Origin: Atherinomorus stipes
Taxonomy: Eukaryota; Chordata; Actinopteri; Atheriniformes; Atherinidae
NCBI GenBank assembly: GCA_023101725.1
Contig: JALJCO010003012.1
Coordinates: 985,001-1,049,000 of the forward strand
Length of the DNA stretch: 64,000 nt
Direction: 5' to 3'
Each line of letters begins with the position of its first letter. The first letter of the stretch is position 1. The translations under genes were made by a program, and so were the position numbers. This document shows positions 49,546-60,098 of the stretch, piece after piece. The notes under the pieces are model-generated. The model was not told the origin of the DNA and made no database searches. It was given only the letters and a program-made list of their open reading frames with translations.

Positions 49546-50460
49546 TTTAAACTGATCTCCACTGGACTCTTACGAGACACTAGGGATCTTTAGAGATATC
49601 TGTAGTCCCTGCAGATCCCCTCCATGTCTACTGTTGGAAAACACTGGGACCATTTGTAGAGTCACAATTCAAACTGAGCTATTCACCCTATCCTTATTCC
49701 CAGGTAATCAGACAAGAAGTTAAACATTGATGGTTGCGCAGATTAAAGAATGAATTATGAGAGAAAGCTGTGATTATGAGAATAAATCTTTAAAGTTTTG
49801 TATGATGTAGCTGGGAGGTGTATTATTTACACAGCAGATTACAATGCAATCAGCTTAGAAAACCATGCAGGAGTCCCAGCAAAAAAAAATCAAGCAATGC
49901 AATGTTTGCAGGGTTGGCAGCAAAATGCATTGCAGCAACTTAAACTTAAAGATGGGCTTTTTTTTCCCCTACGAAAATAACAGTTGAAAAAGCAATTAAG
50001 GTTTAGAAAACTGGTACCACTTTACCCTTTCTTAAAGGTGAATTGAAGGCATTATTACTGTGTCTACTTAAAGCCACAAGACTGTTTATTTCACCTTTGA
50101 CAACACATTTGTTAGACCACCGCTGCCTCAACCTGTGAGTCTTAAGCGACCAGTTTGGATTCAAACTGCATACCAAAGAGACTCAATGATAGAACACCCA
50201 AGTCAAAGAATGACACTGAATGAGGAAGCAGTGGACCAATGTCTCCCGTGTTCTGTGTATGTAACTCAAGGTGGTCAAATGCAACCCCCTGTCAGAAAGG
50301 TGACAGCTATGTAGCAGAAGCTATTGTAATACACCTCAGGGGTGCTTCACAGATCCCAAATATTTAAGACTAGTGCATCAGGAAATAATCTTGTTTCAGA
50401 TTTTCACACTTAAAAACTCGTACATGTTCAGTCATTTTGCTTTCTTTTCTTCACAACAGT
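49546..50460. other. Unique DNA, no gene recognised
   Basis: No exon, repeat or RNA gene was recognised. Confidence 0.5.
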
Positions 50461-50863
50461 TTAAAGGAGCCTTATATTGACAAATAGACTTTGAAGAGCT
50501 TTTAAGCATAAAAAACTTCATTTAAGCCGTTTTCTTTCTTCTTTCGGTATATTTGAGTAATATATGAATATTCAGGGCAAGCTCGAGCTCCCTTAAAACG
50601 ACTGACTGACCACTGTCTACGTCGTCAGGTGGCGCCAATCATAAAGTGACAAATATGAATGTGCAGCATCGTAGCAAGATGCCCTCTTTGCTCAAGAGAG
50701 ACTCAAGGAGAATCCTAACCCCCACTCTCTGAGGAAGAAACAAGCCGCCTGCAGGAAGGTTTCATCACAGACAAGCAGCCATCAACTAACAGAAGTTTGT
50801 TCCAGAGTTCAGTTATTTATTTGTTTATTTTTTAGCGCTAGACAACGGCAAGTTGGAAAAAAT

Positions 50864-51097
50864 GTGGTCGTTCGGTGTGGGAGTTTATTTGTGTTACTGG
50901 ACAATGAATCAACTCGCAAGAAGTGGTTAGATTTTATCTTCAGTCACAGAAAAAAAAAACTCAACTTTGTGTGTGAACTTCACTCCTGCCAACTACATGA
51001 ATCTCAGGTACTAAAGTGTTTTTTTTCTCGGGGATTACTTATGAAACCTGACGCAGTTCCCACCATAAAAACACCTCACGGACAAACAACAACACCG
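50864..51097 (+). pseudogene. THAP-domain transposase exon remnant
   Basis: The frame shows the THAP pattern: a Trp in RKKWLDFIF, then VCELH supplying the Cys-x2-His half of the C2CH zinc site, a CFF pair, and the hallmark LMKPDAVPTI box. The first cysteine pair is incomplete in this frame; a neighbouring Cys lies one frame away, pointing to an indel near 50865. A consensus-like splice donor GTGAGT starts at 51098, so this may have been an exon of the transposase. It resembles THAP proteins in general, but its location inside a TTAA element argues for a transposase and against a host gene. Confidence 0.75.
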
Positions 51098-51370
51098 GTG
51101 AGTGAAAACATCTCCCAGCTCAATGCTATTAGCCAATGACCTGTTTGCTAACTTACTTGTCAGGGGTTTCTGTGGTACCGTATGTACTTCAAACTCCATA
51201 TCAGACTCTGGGTCAAGCGCACACAGCTAACAAGGTAATCCATTTTATTCCGTCGATCAAAGTCCGATCATCCATCAATGTTGACAAATAGCTAGCCGGT
51301 GTTAAAACCAAATCTGTGACCCTTCAGAATCTGTCTGTTCCAGGGCTACCTCATGAAATGGGAGTAAAAC

Positions 51371-52129
51371 TAGGGATGCACGATATAATTAGCCCCCTAT
51401 TGGTATCGGCCTATATCAGCCTTAAAACTGTATCGGACATCGGCCACCCCACCAATATTTAACCGATGTAACCGATCAGACCGTTGTCTCTAAAGTAAAA
51501 AAAAAAATACAACTTATTTTTCTTCTTCAAAAACTTATCTCTTACAGACTTTAAAACTTCTAAAGACTAGTGGTGGGAAAAAAATATCAATACACTGAAA
51601 TATCACGATAATTTCAAATGCTGATATGCTGACATTTAAAAACGCAGTACAAAATTTTGCAATATTTTATCTTTCTGTTTCGAAACCTCGCGAGAATTCA
51701 CAAATTTTGTGACATTTTATGCTGATATCGTATTGACATTTAAAAGCGCAGCATCGATCTATTTTACTAACAAAATCTTGCAATATTTTATTGTTCTGTT
51801 ATGAAATTTTGCGAGAATTAAAAAAATATCGAGATTTTATAACAGAACGATTAAATCTTGTGAGATTTTGTAAGAAAATTGATCGATACCGCACTTTTAA
51901 ATACTAATTTGATAGCAGCATATGAAAATATTGTGATATTCCAGTGTATCGATATTATTTCCCAACCCTATTTTTCAAAGTCTTGGAAACAAATAACAAA
52001 ACTGCTTTTTGCAATGACTGCTTATTTTTTTCAGCTTTAATATTGTTATAGATATCTGTTATCGGCCACTTGAGTTTTAAAATATTGGCATATTGGATAT
52101 CGGCCAAATTCCAATATTGTGCATCCCTA
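51371..52129. mobile_element. hAT element nested in the Kolobok-like element
   Basis: The left end TAGGGATGCACGATAT and the right end, inverted TAGGGATGCACAATATT, bracket 759 bp. Flanks are AGTAAAAC (51363-51370) and CGTAAAAC (52130-52137), a 7-of-8 match. Subterminal TATCGGCC blocks occur at both ends. There is no transposase. Its middle is interrupted by the foldback element at 51568-51970. Confidence 0.88.
51568..51970. mobile_element. Foldback MITE with about 55-bp inverted ends
   Basis: The first and last 55 or so bases are near-perfect inverted copies; shared blocks include ATACACTG, AATATCAC and ATGCTG. The interior also contains repeats of GCGAGAATT, TTGCAATATTTTAT and CTTTTAAA/TTTAAAA units. 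No 8-bp duplication is visible at the ends. TA dinucleotides form the outer bases on both sides, so the superfamily is open. It splits a hAT element and is thus the youngest layer here. Confidence 0.8.
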
Positions 52130-52333
52130 CGTAAAACATGCTGCGATTAGTCGAGAGCTTGGGTGGTTCAGTGCAGTCAGCCATTATACTTTCATGTTGG
52201 AAATTAGACATATAAAGAAAAATAATATTTAACACCAAATTAGTTTCTATAGTGGCGAGGGGAACATATTTAGCTTATATAAGCCTGTAGTTGGCTTTTC
52301 GAATGTTTGAAAAGCATGATACAGCTCCTTTAA

Positions 52334-53390
52334 GTAGACACATGAATGTGCGCAGACATGCCCTGATGGACTGTGAAAGTGTTGTCATTAAGGTCAGCAT
52401 CGAATGAGCTGTGACAAGCTGACCAAACTCATGTTCTAACCTGAGTGTAATTGACTGTGATTTTTCAACTGCCCTTTTTGAGCCAAAATGGCAATGTCTT
52501 CTAATTAACTAGAGAGTACTGACAGCCTGATACCACCTACATTTGGTCATCACTTGATACAAGTGCCGTGTCCTGAGGGTTACTGTCAGACCTAGTGCTC
52601 TGCGAACAGTATGACATGTCCCTTCATGTCTCCATTCATCTTTCTCTCTTACTTCATCTCCCTCCCCGTCTCTCCCTGACAACTACTTTCTTCTAATCAT
52701 GCTCAGGCAGAAAACTAGAATGTGTTTGGCTGAGGGGAGAAACAGATCGTATCTACCGTGAGTGTATGATGAGATGGAGACACCACGAGAGAGTGACCAA
52801 GTGAGCAAATGAGAGACTCAACGAACGAGAGAGATGTTCAAAAGTTGTCTTCTCCGTGTCTCTGTGCACCATGCTTCATTATCTGCCTGGACAGAGGAGT
52901 GATGTCTTCCTCATCAGCACCAGAGCCAGCTGCCTGCAACCACCGCCTTCACATTTACTGCAGCACACACATCAGCTGCAGCTTTTATTTAACACACAAG
53001 CACAGTATCGTGCAATTAAAGTCGTAAGGGCCTACTGTAGAGTGACAATCTGCATTTGGTGAAGAGTTGGGGGAAAAAAAATTAACCTATGAGGGGACAA
53101 AAGGCAAGGTTATTTTAATAAAAGGCTATTTTTTTTTTAAAAAATGAGGAAAAGATACGTGTAGATTACGTATTGTAACCCAACTAACTAGGCAAAAATA
53201 TATTGAAATAACAAATGTATTCTGGTAAAATACTATTTTATGTAAAGAGAAAATATGGTTGAATAGAGGAAGCACTTACGCGGTGTTTGTTTCCAGTATT
53301 CTAATTTAATAAAACAGGTTGTTTCTACTGACTTGAGCCAACAACTTCTTTTCCTTCTCCTCATAATACCTTAAGAGATGCAATTCATGA
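52334..53390. other. Unique DNA, no gene recognised
   Basis: Includes a possible conserved block at 52370-52560 containing GTCATTAAGG, GTGTAATTGACTG and CTTCTAATTAACTAG. No exon was recognised; the open frames at 52809-53062 lack domains. Confidence 0.45.
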
Positions 53391-53398
53391 CATTAACT

Positions 53399-54926
53399 CA
53401 GTGCTTCTCAACCTTTTTTGAGCCAATGCCCCCCTGCCCAATATCCAGGTCCCATACCACCCCCAATCGAAGGTCACACTGCTTGTCTTAACACAATTTC
53501 TGCTCTGTGGAGCTGTATGTTTTGCGTGATTGTTCATTATAATTTAAACATGACCCAAATCAGTCTACAACCCTGAAGTGCTATAGATTATTTTAAACAT
53601 ATTTACATTTTACTGCATCCCACCTCCTACGCTGAGGAAACTGAACACATCAGATGTGGATCTGATTCAGGACGGCACAGAAAGTGGACTGGGTCTGATT
53701 TAGAAAAATTACATTTGTTCTGTTCAAATAGGGGGAAAAAACAGAACATATGGGAGAAAAATGTTAGATTTATCTGAAGTGTGAATGTGGTTTAAGTGTC
53801 TTTCCAGAATCTATATTGTTGATTATTTTGAGTTACACCATAAAATCCTGCAATGAAACTAATTTAACGATCAGCAAAATGAAAAAAAAAGATAAAATTC
53901 AGACATCTTCATGGACCAGGGGGGTGACGTACAGCTAAAAGTCAGAATAGAACCAGGTCCGTCTGAGCTGAGAAACGGTGGACAACTAGGGAACCGAGCA
54001 CCTGCGCTACCAGGTGATCTAACACCGCCCACCGATGCTGCACTCGCATCACATCCAGAGGATCTCACTGACTCACGGTGCTGCAGCAAACATTTGGGAG
54101 GGGAAAAAATCCGCCATGTGGAGTTTTCCGGTCAATAACAGCCCTGCTGTACAAATCTAAACCAAAAAAAAGAAAAAGAAAAAAAAAAACTACAGCAGAC
54201 ACAAGACAGTAAACGTCAGCTGCGGGCTAATGCAGACACCGTGCGAGTGTAACTCCAGCTTTAACCAACTACTGTGCAGCTCAGAGCACCAATCCAAACA
54301 TGTAACTAACAACATGAGGGGAAGAAACTCACTTCTACTGAGCACTGGCAGGAGAACAAAGTACAAATTACCCCACAAAAACTTTCTTTTAAAAGAAAAT
54401 CATGATAGCTGTCTTACCTTCTCTGAACTGGTCCTCATGGTGGAAACGCTAAGATCGGACTAGTTGCAAACATGTGGTCTGATTAAATGGTGAACTGAAT
54501 CCACTAAAAATACTTTATCCTCTTTAGTTGTGAAGTTTATGACATCTTCAAACAATAGTATGTGTCTGCAGTCTCTTCAAAGCCTGGACAACTCATACCA
54601 TCAGGTCCACGTTTTCTCTCCGTCCTCAATGGCGCATTTCATTATGCTGCGTTCATGTGCTAAGCAAATGTCTGACAATCGAACATCCTACTGCTACAGC
54701 CTCTGGAGCCTCATTAATGTTTCTACCTTGAATTTGGACATAGCCCTCGTTTCTCCTGACTCTGATTGGTTGATATAGGTGTCAATAATCAAAGTCAAAT
54801 CAGTGGATTACCAAGGCCTTCTCAGAGCACCTCACCACCTCCCTTTTAAGAATAAAACTCCCAGCGCCCCCGATGGCCTCTGAACGCCCCCTGGGGGACG
54901 GTACCGTCCACCGTTGAGAAACACGG
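53399..54926. mobile_element. Charlie-like hAT element with perfect target duplication
   Basis: The 1528-bp element is flanked by CATTAACT at 53391-53398 and 54927-54934. Its left end CAGTGCTTCTCAACC matches the Charlie consensus start CAGTGGTTCTCAA; the right end inverted reads CCGTGTTTCTCAACG. Further inverted similarity is limited to CCCCC-rich subterminal stretches. Interior frames, such as 53911-54138 and 54230-54463, show no transposase motif I recognise, so the element is probably non-autonomous. Confidence 0.92.
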
Positions 54927-55064
54927 CATTAACTGATGTCTGATGGTGAGATGTAAAAATAAACCCATCTTTTATAACTGTATCAAGCAGATCGTTATCA
55001 TTGGAGTTTAAAAAAAAAAAGATCAGCATGTTTACGCTCCACACTAGTTTATCCTGTGCTTGAT

Positions 55065-55068
<4 letters not shown>

Positions 55069-55097
<29 letters not shown>
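55069..55097. repeat. (AT)n microsatellite
   Basis: About 14 AT units abutting the start of hAT copy C; it may have grown from that element's target site and hides any target duplication. Confidence 0.9.
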
Positions 55098-55100
<3 letters not shown>

Positions 55101-56486
55101 ACGTTGATGATATAGACCTTTTTTTACCAACATCCGATATACCGATATTGTCCAACTCTTAAATTCCGATTTCCGATATCAATCGATTCAGATATATGCA
55201 GAGAGCTGTGAGGTTGTGTCTCTCATATTTTGAGAAATATGAGAGTATCCTAAAATGTCCTCAACTCAGTCAGAGGAGTTTATTTTGGACATCTGTCTGC
55301 CATATATCAGATCAGGCCTGCTGACAGTCTTGCCTGGGCCCGAGACAAGATGAGAGAAGATGGGCCCCCCCCACGCCCAGATCTCATCTCATCTCTCCTC
55401 TCTCCAGTGACGGACATTGACAATAATAGTTAACATTAGCAAACTGCACATCAGCTGTAAGTCAATTCCTCATATATCAGGAAATAAATGAATATCAACA
55501 TTGTGTGTGAGGCTGATCCCTGATTGTCTCATCCAGAACAGATTATTCTTTAAAGAAAAAATAAAAGGGTTCAGATCCATTAGTTAGCCACCTTTTCAAC
55601 ATTGGTAACCATTTTTCAGCTTTCACTCTGCTTGTATAAAGCAGAGTGAAAGCTGTTGTAGCAGTTGTAGTGCTGTAGTGGGCGGGGCTTCGTTAGAATA
55701 TTTCGTATCATGCTTTGTGGCTCTCCCTATATCATTCTGTGCCGAGAGTTAAGTGTATATGATCCTTGATTTCTCCTGGTGACGCATCATCAGAGTGATG
55801 TGGCGAGTCTGTCAATAACCTCACTGAATTCAACAGAATAACAACATTACTGAAAACTTGCAATATTAAGACCATTTCACAGTTACCACGGACCGTTCTC
55901 AAATACAGTCCCGTCATCATCCGCTACGTGTCTAACAGCAAGAACCGAAATCTTCAAAATTAAACGAGAATGTAACTCGCTCTTATTCCATCTTTCAAAT
56001 GGCGGAAGATTCATCACGGCTTGCTTGAAACGTGGTATTGGAGGAATTGAAAAACTAATGCAATCCGGGCCCAGTTCTGGGCCCCCCTCCTACCCTGGGC
56101 CCGGGACTACAGACCAGTTTGTCCCCCCTATCGGCGGGCCTGTATCAGATACTAGCAGGTATTAGCCAACATGTGGCTAATTCTAATGCTTCTGTCAACT
56201 TGTTAACTTAACCAACAACTTGAACATTGTAAGCAGCTTCAAAGCAAGTAAGTGAAGCAGCAGCTGCTGCGCTGTAGTCACATGACTCTGAAAGACATGG
56301 TAGGAAATTAAGTTCTTCCAGGATAACAGGGACTTTTATACATGCTGGACCCCTGTAATGGAACGAGGTCTCGCGAGACTTCGTTGCTCTGTCAGGAAAT
56401 CTCGCGAGATTGTTTTTTTTTTTTTTTTCAAAATATCGGCCCAAAAAATCGATACCAATATCGGCCGCTAATATAGGACATCCCTA
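55096..56486 (-). mobile_element. hAT element copy C with nested hAT
   Basis: The reverse complement of copies A and B. The outer ends are TAGGGACGTTGATGATATA on the left and, inverted, TAGGGATGTCCTATATTAG on the right, the best-preserved ends of the family. Shared blocks include GTTGTGTCTCTCATATTTTG (about 55213), ACATGTGGCTAATTC and CAGCAGCTGCTGC (about 56260). An 830-bp element is inserted at 55313-56142. No transposase is seen. Confidence 0.88.
55313..56142. mobile_element. hAT element nested in copy C
   Basis: 830 bp flanked by TATCAGAT at 55305-55312 and 56143-56150, a perfect 8-bp duplication. Copy A carries this octamer once (ATCTGATA on its strand), confirming the empty site. The ends are CAGGCCTGCTGACAG and, inverted, CAGGCCCGCCGATAG, 12 of 15 identical. 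GGGCCCCCC-rich tracts lie inside both ends. No coding potential was recognised. Confidence 0.93.
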
Positions 56487-56536
56487 AATGTTTATTTATT
56501 TGTTTATTTATTCATTCTTTTTTTTATTATTATTAT

Positions 56537-56710
56537 TTCAACTGGTTGAGCAGCCACCCATGTTCAGATGCTACAAGTCCTCAGTGCAGTTGCCCTGTGG
56601 GCTCAATTCCGCGCCTGGGAGCCTTTTCTGCATGTCATCCCCCACTCTCTCTGACCCCTTTCCTCTCTTCTCACTGTTAAAGGCCACTAGAGCCCAAAAT
56701 CCTTTTTAAA
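56537..56710 (+). mobile_element. tRNA-derived SINE (percomorph type), 5'-truncated
   Basis: Begins in the A-box region (CAACTGGTTGAGCAGCC), has a B-box-like GGGCTCAATTCC near 56600, the family body motif TTTTCTGCATGTCATCCC (about 56622), a pyrimidine tract and a tail GTTAAAGGCCACTAGAGCCC ending in an A-rich run. Same family as 43584-43770. Confidence 0.8.
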
Positions 56711-56786
56711 AAAAAGCAAAATGAATAATCTCAGAAAACAACAATATTGATGAATCACAATTTAAATCAAATTGGCAGAAAAAAAA

Positions 56787-56800
56787 GGGGGGGGGGGGGG
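56787..56800. repeat. G14 homopolymer
   Basis: Fourteen G following eight A. Confidence 0.95.
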
Positions 56801-56899
56801 TCAAATCATGAGCATCGTCCTAGCCCTAGGGTAGGGTAATTAGTGAGCCTCCTGTCATAATGCAATGCTACCTAATGCCATCCCCACAGATCCCATTCA

Positions 56900-57295
56900 T
56901 GTGTAACTAACTGGAGGTGCCCAGATCCAGGTGCATTTCCAATGGCGGAAGAGCCTTTTCTGTCTTTCCTCTCCATCTTTGGAATGCACTTCCCTTAGCC
57001 CTGAGATTGACAGAATCCATCTCCACTTTTAAAACTTTGCTCAAGACGAACCTCTATGCACAGGCCTTCACCTCTTAGTCATGGAGTAGATATGTGTACT
57101 GGTCCTAATGTTCTGATTGTATTTGATTGTACTTGATTGCTTTTATTGGTTTTATGTTTTTAAATCTCTATAATTTGTTTTTACTTTCTTTTTAGAAGTG
57201 TCTTTTTTGGCACCTAATGTGCGTCTGTGCAGCACTTTTGGCCTCTGCGGATGTAGAAAAATTGTGATATATCAATAAATCAAACTTGAACTTGA
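56900..57295 (+). mobile_element. 3' end of an L2/CR1-like LINE
   Basis: The segment contains the last 45 or so codons of ORF2 (56941-57078) followed by a short 3' region with GTGCAGCACTTTTGGCC and GATATATCAATAAATC, ending in the tandem tail CAAACTTGAACTTGA. The tail with a short repeated unit in place of poly-A and the GCAGCACTTT block are typical of L2/CR1-like LINEs. The rest of the element is absent, as expected for 5' truncation. Confidence 0.75.
56941..57078 (+). pseudogene. LINE ORF2 C-terminal fragment
   Basis: An uninterrupted frame encodes RAFSVFPLHLWNALPLALR, TESISTFKTLLKTNLYAQAF and a stop. The LWN.LP then ..S...FK..LKT.L pattern is the conserved C-terminal end of L2/CR1-like reverse transcriptase proteins. 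The endonuclease and reverse transcriptase domains are missing upstream, so it cannot act. Confidence 0.8.
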
Positions 57296-60095
57296 TCTAA
57301 TCGAACAGCAACTCCAGCAAATATTGAGGGGGTACTGAGCGGTGCGATCTTCGAGCAGCCGCTCTGTTGTGTTGCCTGTTTCTCAAACTTCATCTATTTT
57401 CCATGGAGTCTTAAAGAAAAAAATTCACTTGTCGGTCATATGCGACATCTTTTTGTTTCTTTGGCGGCGCCATTGTTGGTTAGCAAACAAACCTTAAACA
57501 TCCCAGAAATAAAAGGCCTCCTTTTTGGCTTATTGATTTATTTTTTTGGCCTGGGGGCAGGCCAAGGTCCCCCCAAACTTGACAGACAAGGACCAAGGTT
57601 CCCAGCCATTCAAGCCGGTGTAGTGTAACTTTTAAGCTCTCTTTCAACTGTTTTAACCTTGGTCAACCCATAATTTCCTTTTTTTTCTTCTTTTTTGGGG
57701 CTAAAGCAAGCTGGAATTGCAACTTCAATTTAGTGGGAAGACTTTTGTCCTTTTCTGACAGCAGATTCTTGAAGTCCCTTCAATTACCTCTTACTAAACC
57801 TGGATTTACAGAAAGACATTTGTCACAAAACTGCAAATACATCCATCTAGAGCAGAAGTATTTAGCGTGCTTTGCTAAATCTCTGTGGCACACCACAGGA
57901 TCCGTCTCGTAGTTTGAGGTGCATCACAATCAGCCTAATTGGACAGGTATTTGCAAGCCATTATGACACAAAACCGTTGTGTCAGTAGAAGAGCCCCAAA
58001 ACAGCATGATGCCCACAAAAACCTGCTGAAGGATTAATGCAGCAGTTAAGATGGAAAGGAAGGCTTTTACATGTCAGAGTTGAGAAAAATTGAGATGGGG
58101 GAAGAGAGAAACACTACAAGAAAGAGGGGAGAGAGATTAAAAAAAGAGTAGCACCCACAGTATGAGGTAAGCCAAAGTCATCGCTTGTCAGCCACCCTTG
58201 GTGAGAGCACCCCTCACAGAGCAACAGAGACAGACATTAACACTCCACTCAACCTCAAATGACTCATTTATGCAAAGAAGAGAAAGAAAACACGCGGTAA
58301 ACAGCAGTAAACCAACACTTTGCTCTTCTTTGTCAGTACACTACATTAGATGTAATGGAAAATGTGTTTTTTAATAAATAACTATACAGATAAATACTGC
58401 AAATTCTCACATTGAAGTTTTTATTTATTATTATGGATTTGTTTCCTTTACTTTCAAGTTAGATACAGCATTTGGACTTTTGTCAAGATCAAATATGCAA
58501 AGATTAGTCAGATAGCTTGAACAATTTACCTTTTTTGAACTTGTGCTTCAGCGGGGCTTAATGAAGCACCAAGTACGTCAAATGTGTTTGGGGATACCAA
58601 CATTTTACACCAATTATGTCCAAATATGTAAAGCAGAAGGGTGTTGGAAGAACAGCAATAGGAAAAGAAAAAGAGAATTATGGTGAATCATGATTACTTT
58701 GATTAAATTATACTGTTTTCATTATATGATGGTAGGAAAATTTCAACTTAAGATGATGTGAATACACATTTCTGCAAACAGTAATGCATGTTTTTTATGA
58801 TATGTTGATTTTTATTAGAGCTTACAAGTGAGGCCTAAAATAATACAGAAGTCAACATCAGTGGGTCAGAGGTCAAACCAGAAGATTGAAGTTCTCTCCT
58901 GAGGGTTATAATCTATAAAAAAAAATACACGTACACACTAGCACACACAAAAAAAAAAACCTTTCTTCATCTGTTACTGGATGAGGCACACAAGCCCGAG
59001 GTGAGGCACTCAATGAATAGATCCTCATCGATTTCACCTAAACGGCTTGTACTGTAGAGCCAATTCAGCCTCTCAACAACTCACTAATACCACGACTCCC
59101 CAACAAGCAACTGGCCCCTACCACGAACAGGATCCACATTCACAGTTTTTATCTTCCACACATGCACATAAGCCCTCTTCCTACCACTTCAAACTCTCCT
59201 CAATAACCTTATGAAGTAGGGTGAGGCTCTTTATACATCTAGCAACCGTGGTGGAAACAGAGCCAAATATCCCTTCACTGATTGGTTGACAGCATCCAAA
59301 GGTCAACAAGGCAGCGTTCTCAGCCAGCTGAATGGCTCACATCAGGTCCTGCTGCCAACCGATGAAACAGCGAGAAACTACCGAGTACTTGATTGAGATA
59401 AGGGAAAAGCTGGTGAGCAATTTCAAGCACTGGAGGGTTTTCCTTCCATTTTGTCTGATTCATGTCATCACTTTGTTAACCTGCTCTCACCTTGAGTTTC
59501 CCTTTACTAAATTGATTTTCAAGGAGCTGTGTTTTGGTTATTGTTTAGACTGTTTGTAATCAATTATGCAATATAAGCCACAAAAGTCACAACATCCGCC
59601 TTCACTGATCTTTAATTGGCCATCCAATAATTAACAACTGTGTAATCAGTTATTTGAGTTTGTGATCATTGCTACATAACCAGCATGTTTATGCAAAAGA
59701 ATGACAAAAACTTTCCTATTTTTTTAGACTGTATAACAATGGGTGACAGACTGAGAAATGTCTTTTTGTTTTTGATTCCACACACATTATATCTGCCACA
59801 TGCAATTAAAAGTGACAACATTTACACAAACATGTAAAGTTGATATTTTTGTCTTTTTTTCAGGTGGTTGATGTGTTTTCTGAAACATGGACTCTGTCCG
59901 CTGAGGTGTGTTACACACTGAGGTGTTACTGTGTGCACGCATGGATCTGTGCATCAGGGTGGAATTTCACCAAGCACAGAGATGCCACCAGACAGCTGAG
60001 ATTTTTTATTTTTTTGAAGTATCAATCATAGACTTTTTTTTTTTTTTTTTAGAGGAGGGGGGACCTGAAATTACTTCTCTTTTGACTTAGCGCTG
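57296..60095. other. Mostly unique DNA, no gene recognised
   Basis: A frame near 59362-59412 (MKQRETTEYLIEIREKL, then GTGAGC) has exon-like texture but no recognised homology. The 57300-57620 part is CpG-richer and may be an unidentified repeat. A T17 run lies at 60034-60050. Confidence 0.4.
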
Positions 60096-60098
60096 TAA

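Larger units (their letters stand above)
50465..52329 (+). mobile_element. Kolobok-like transposon with THAP remnant and nested elements
   Basis: TTAA flanks both ends (50461-50464 and 52330-52333). The ends are inverted and similar: AGGAGCCTTATA at left, AGGAGCTGTATC read from the right. A THAP-domain coding fragment lies at 50864-51097. TTAA duplication, AG-starting termini and a THAP transposase together are characteristic of Kolobok. A 759-bp hAT element (51371-52129), itself holding a 403-bp foldback element (51568-51970), is inserted in the right half. Without these the element is about 1.1 kb, so most of the transposase is deleted. Confidence 0.8.

Noticed and set aside
51568..51970. 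Assignment of the foldback to hAT
   Set aside because: No 8-bp duplication can be found at its ends; only TA dinucleotides, so the superfamily is left open.
57440..57628. Open frame of 62 codons in a CpG-richer stretch
   Set aside because: No domain or splice context; local composition suggests an unidentified repeat.
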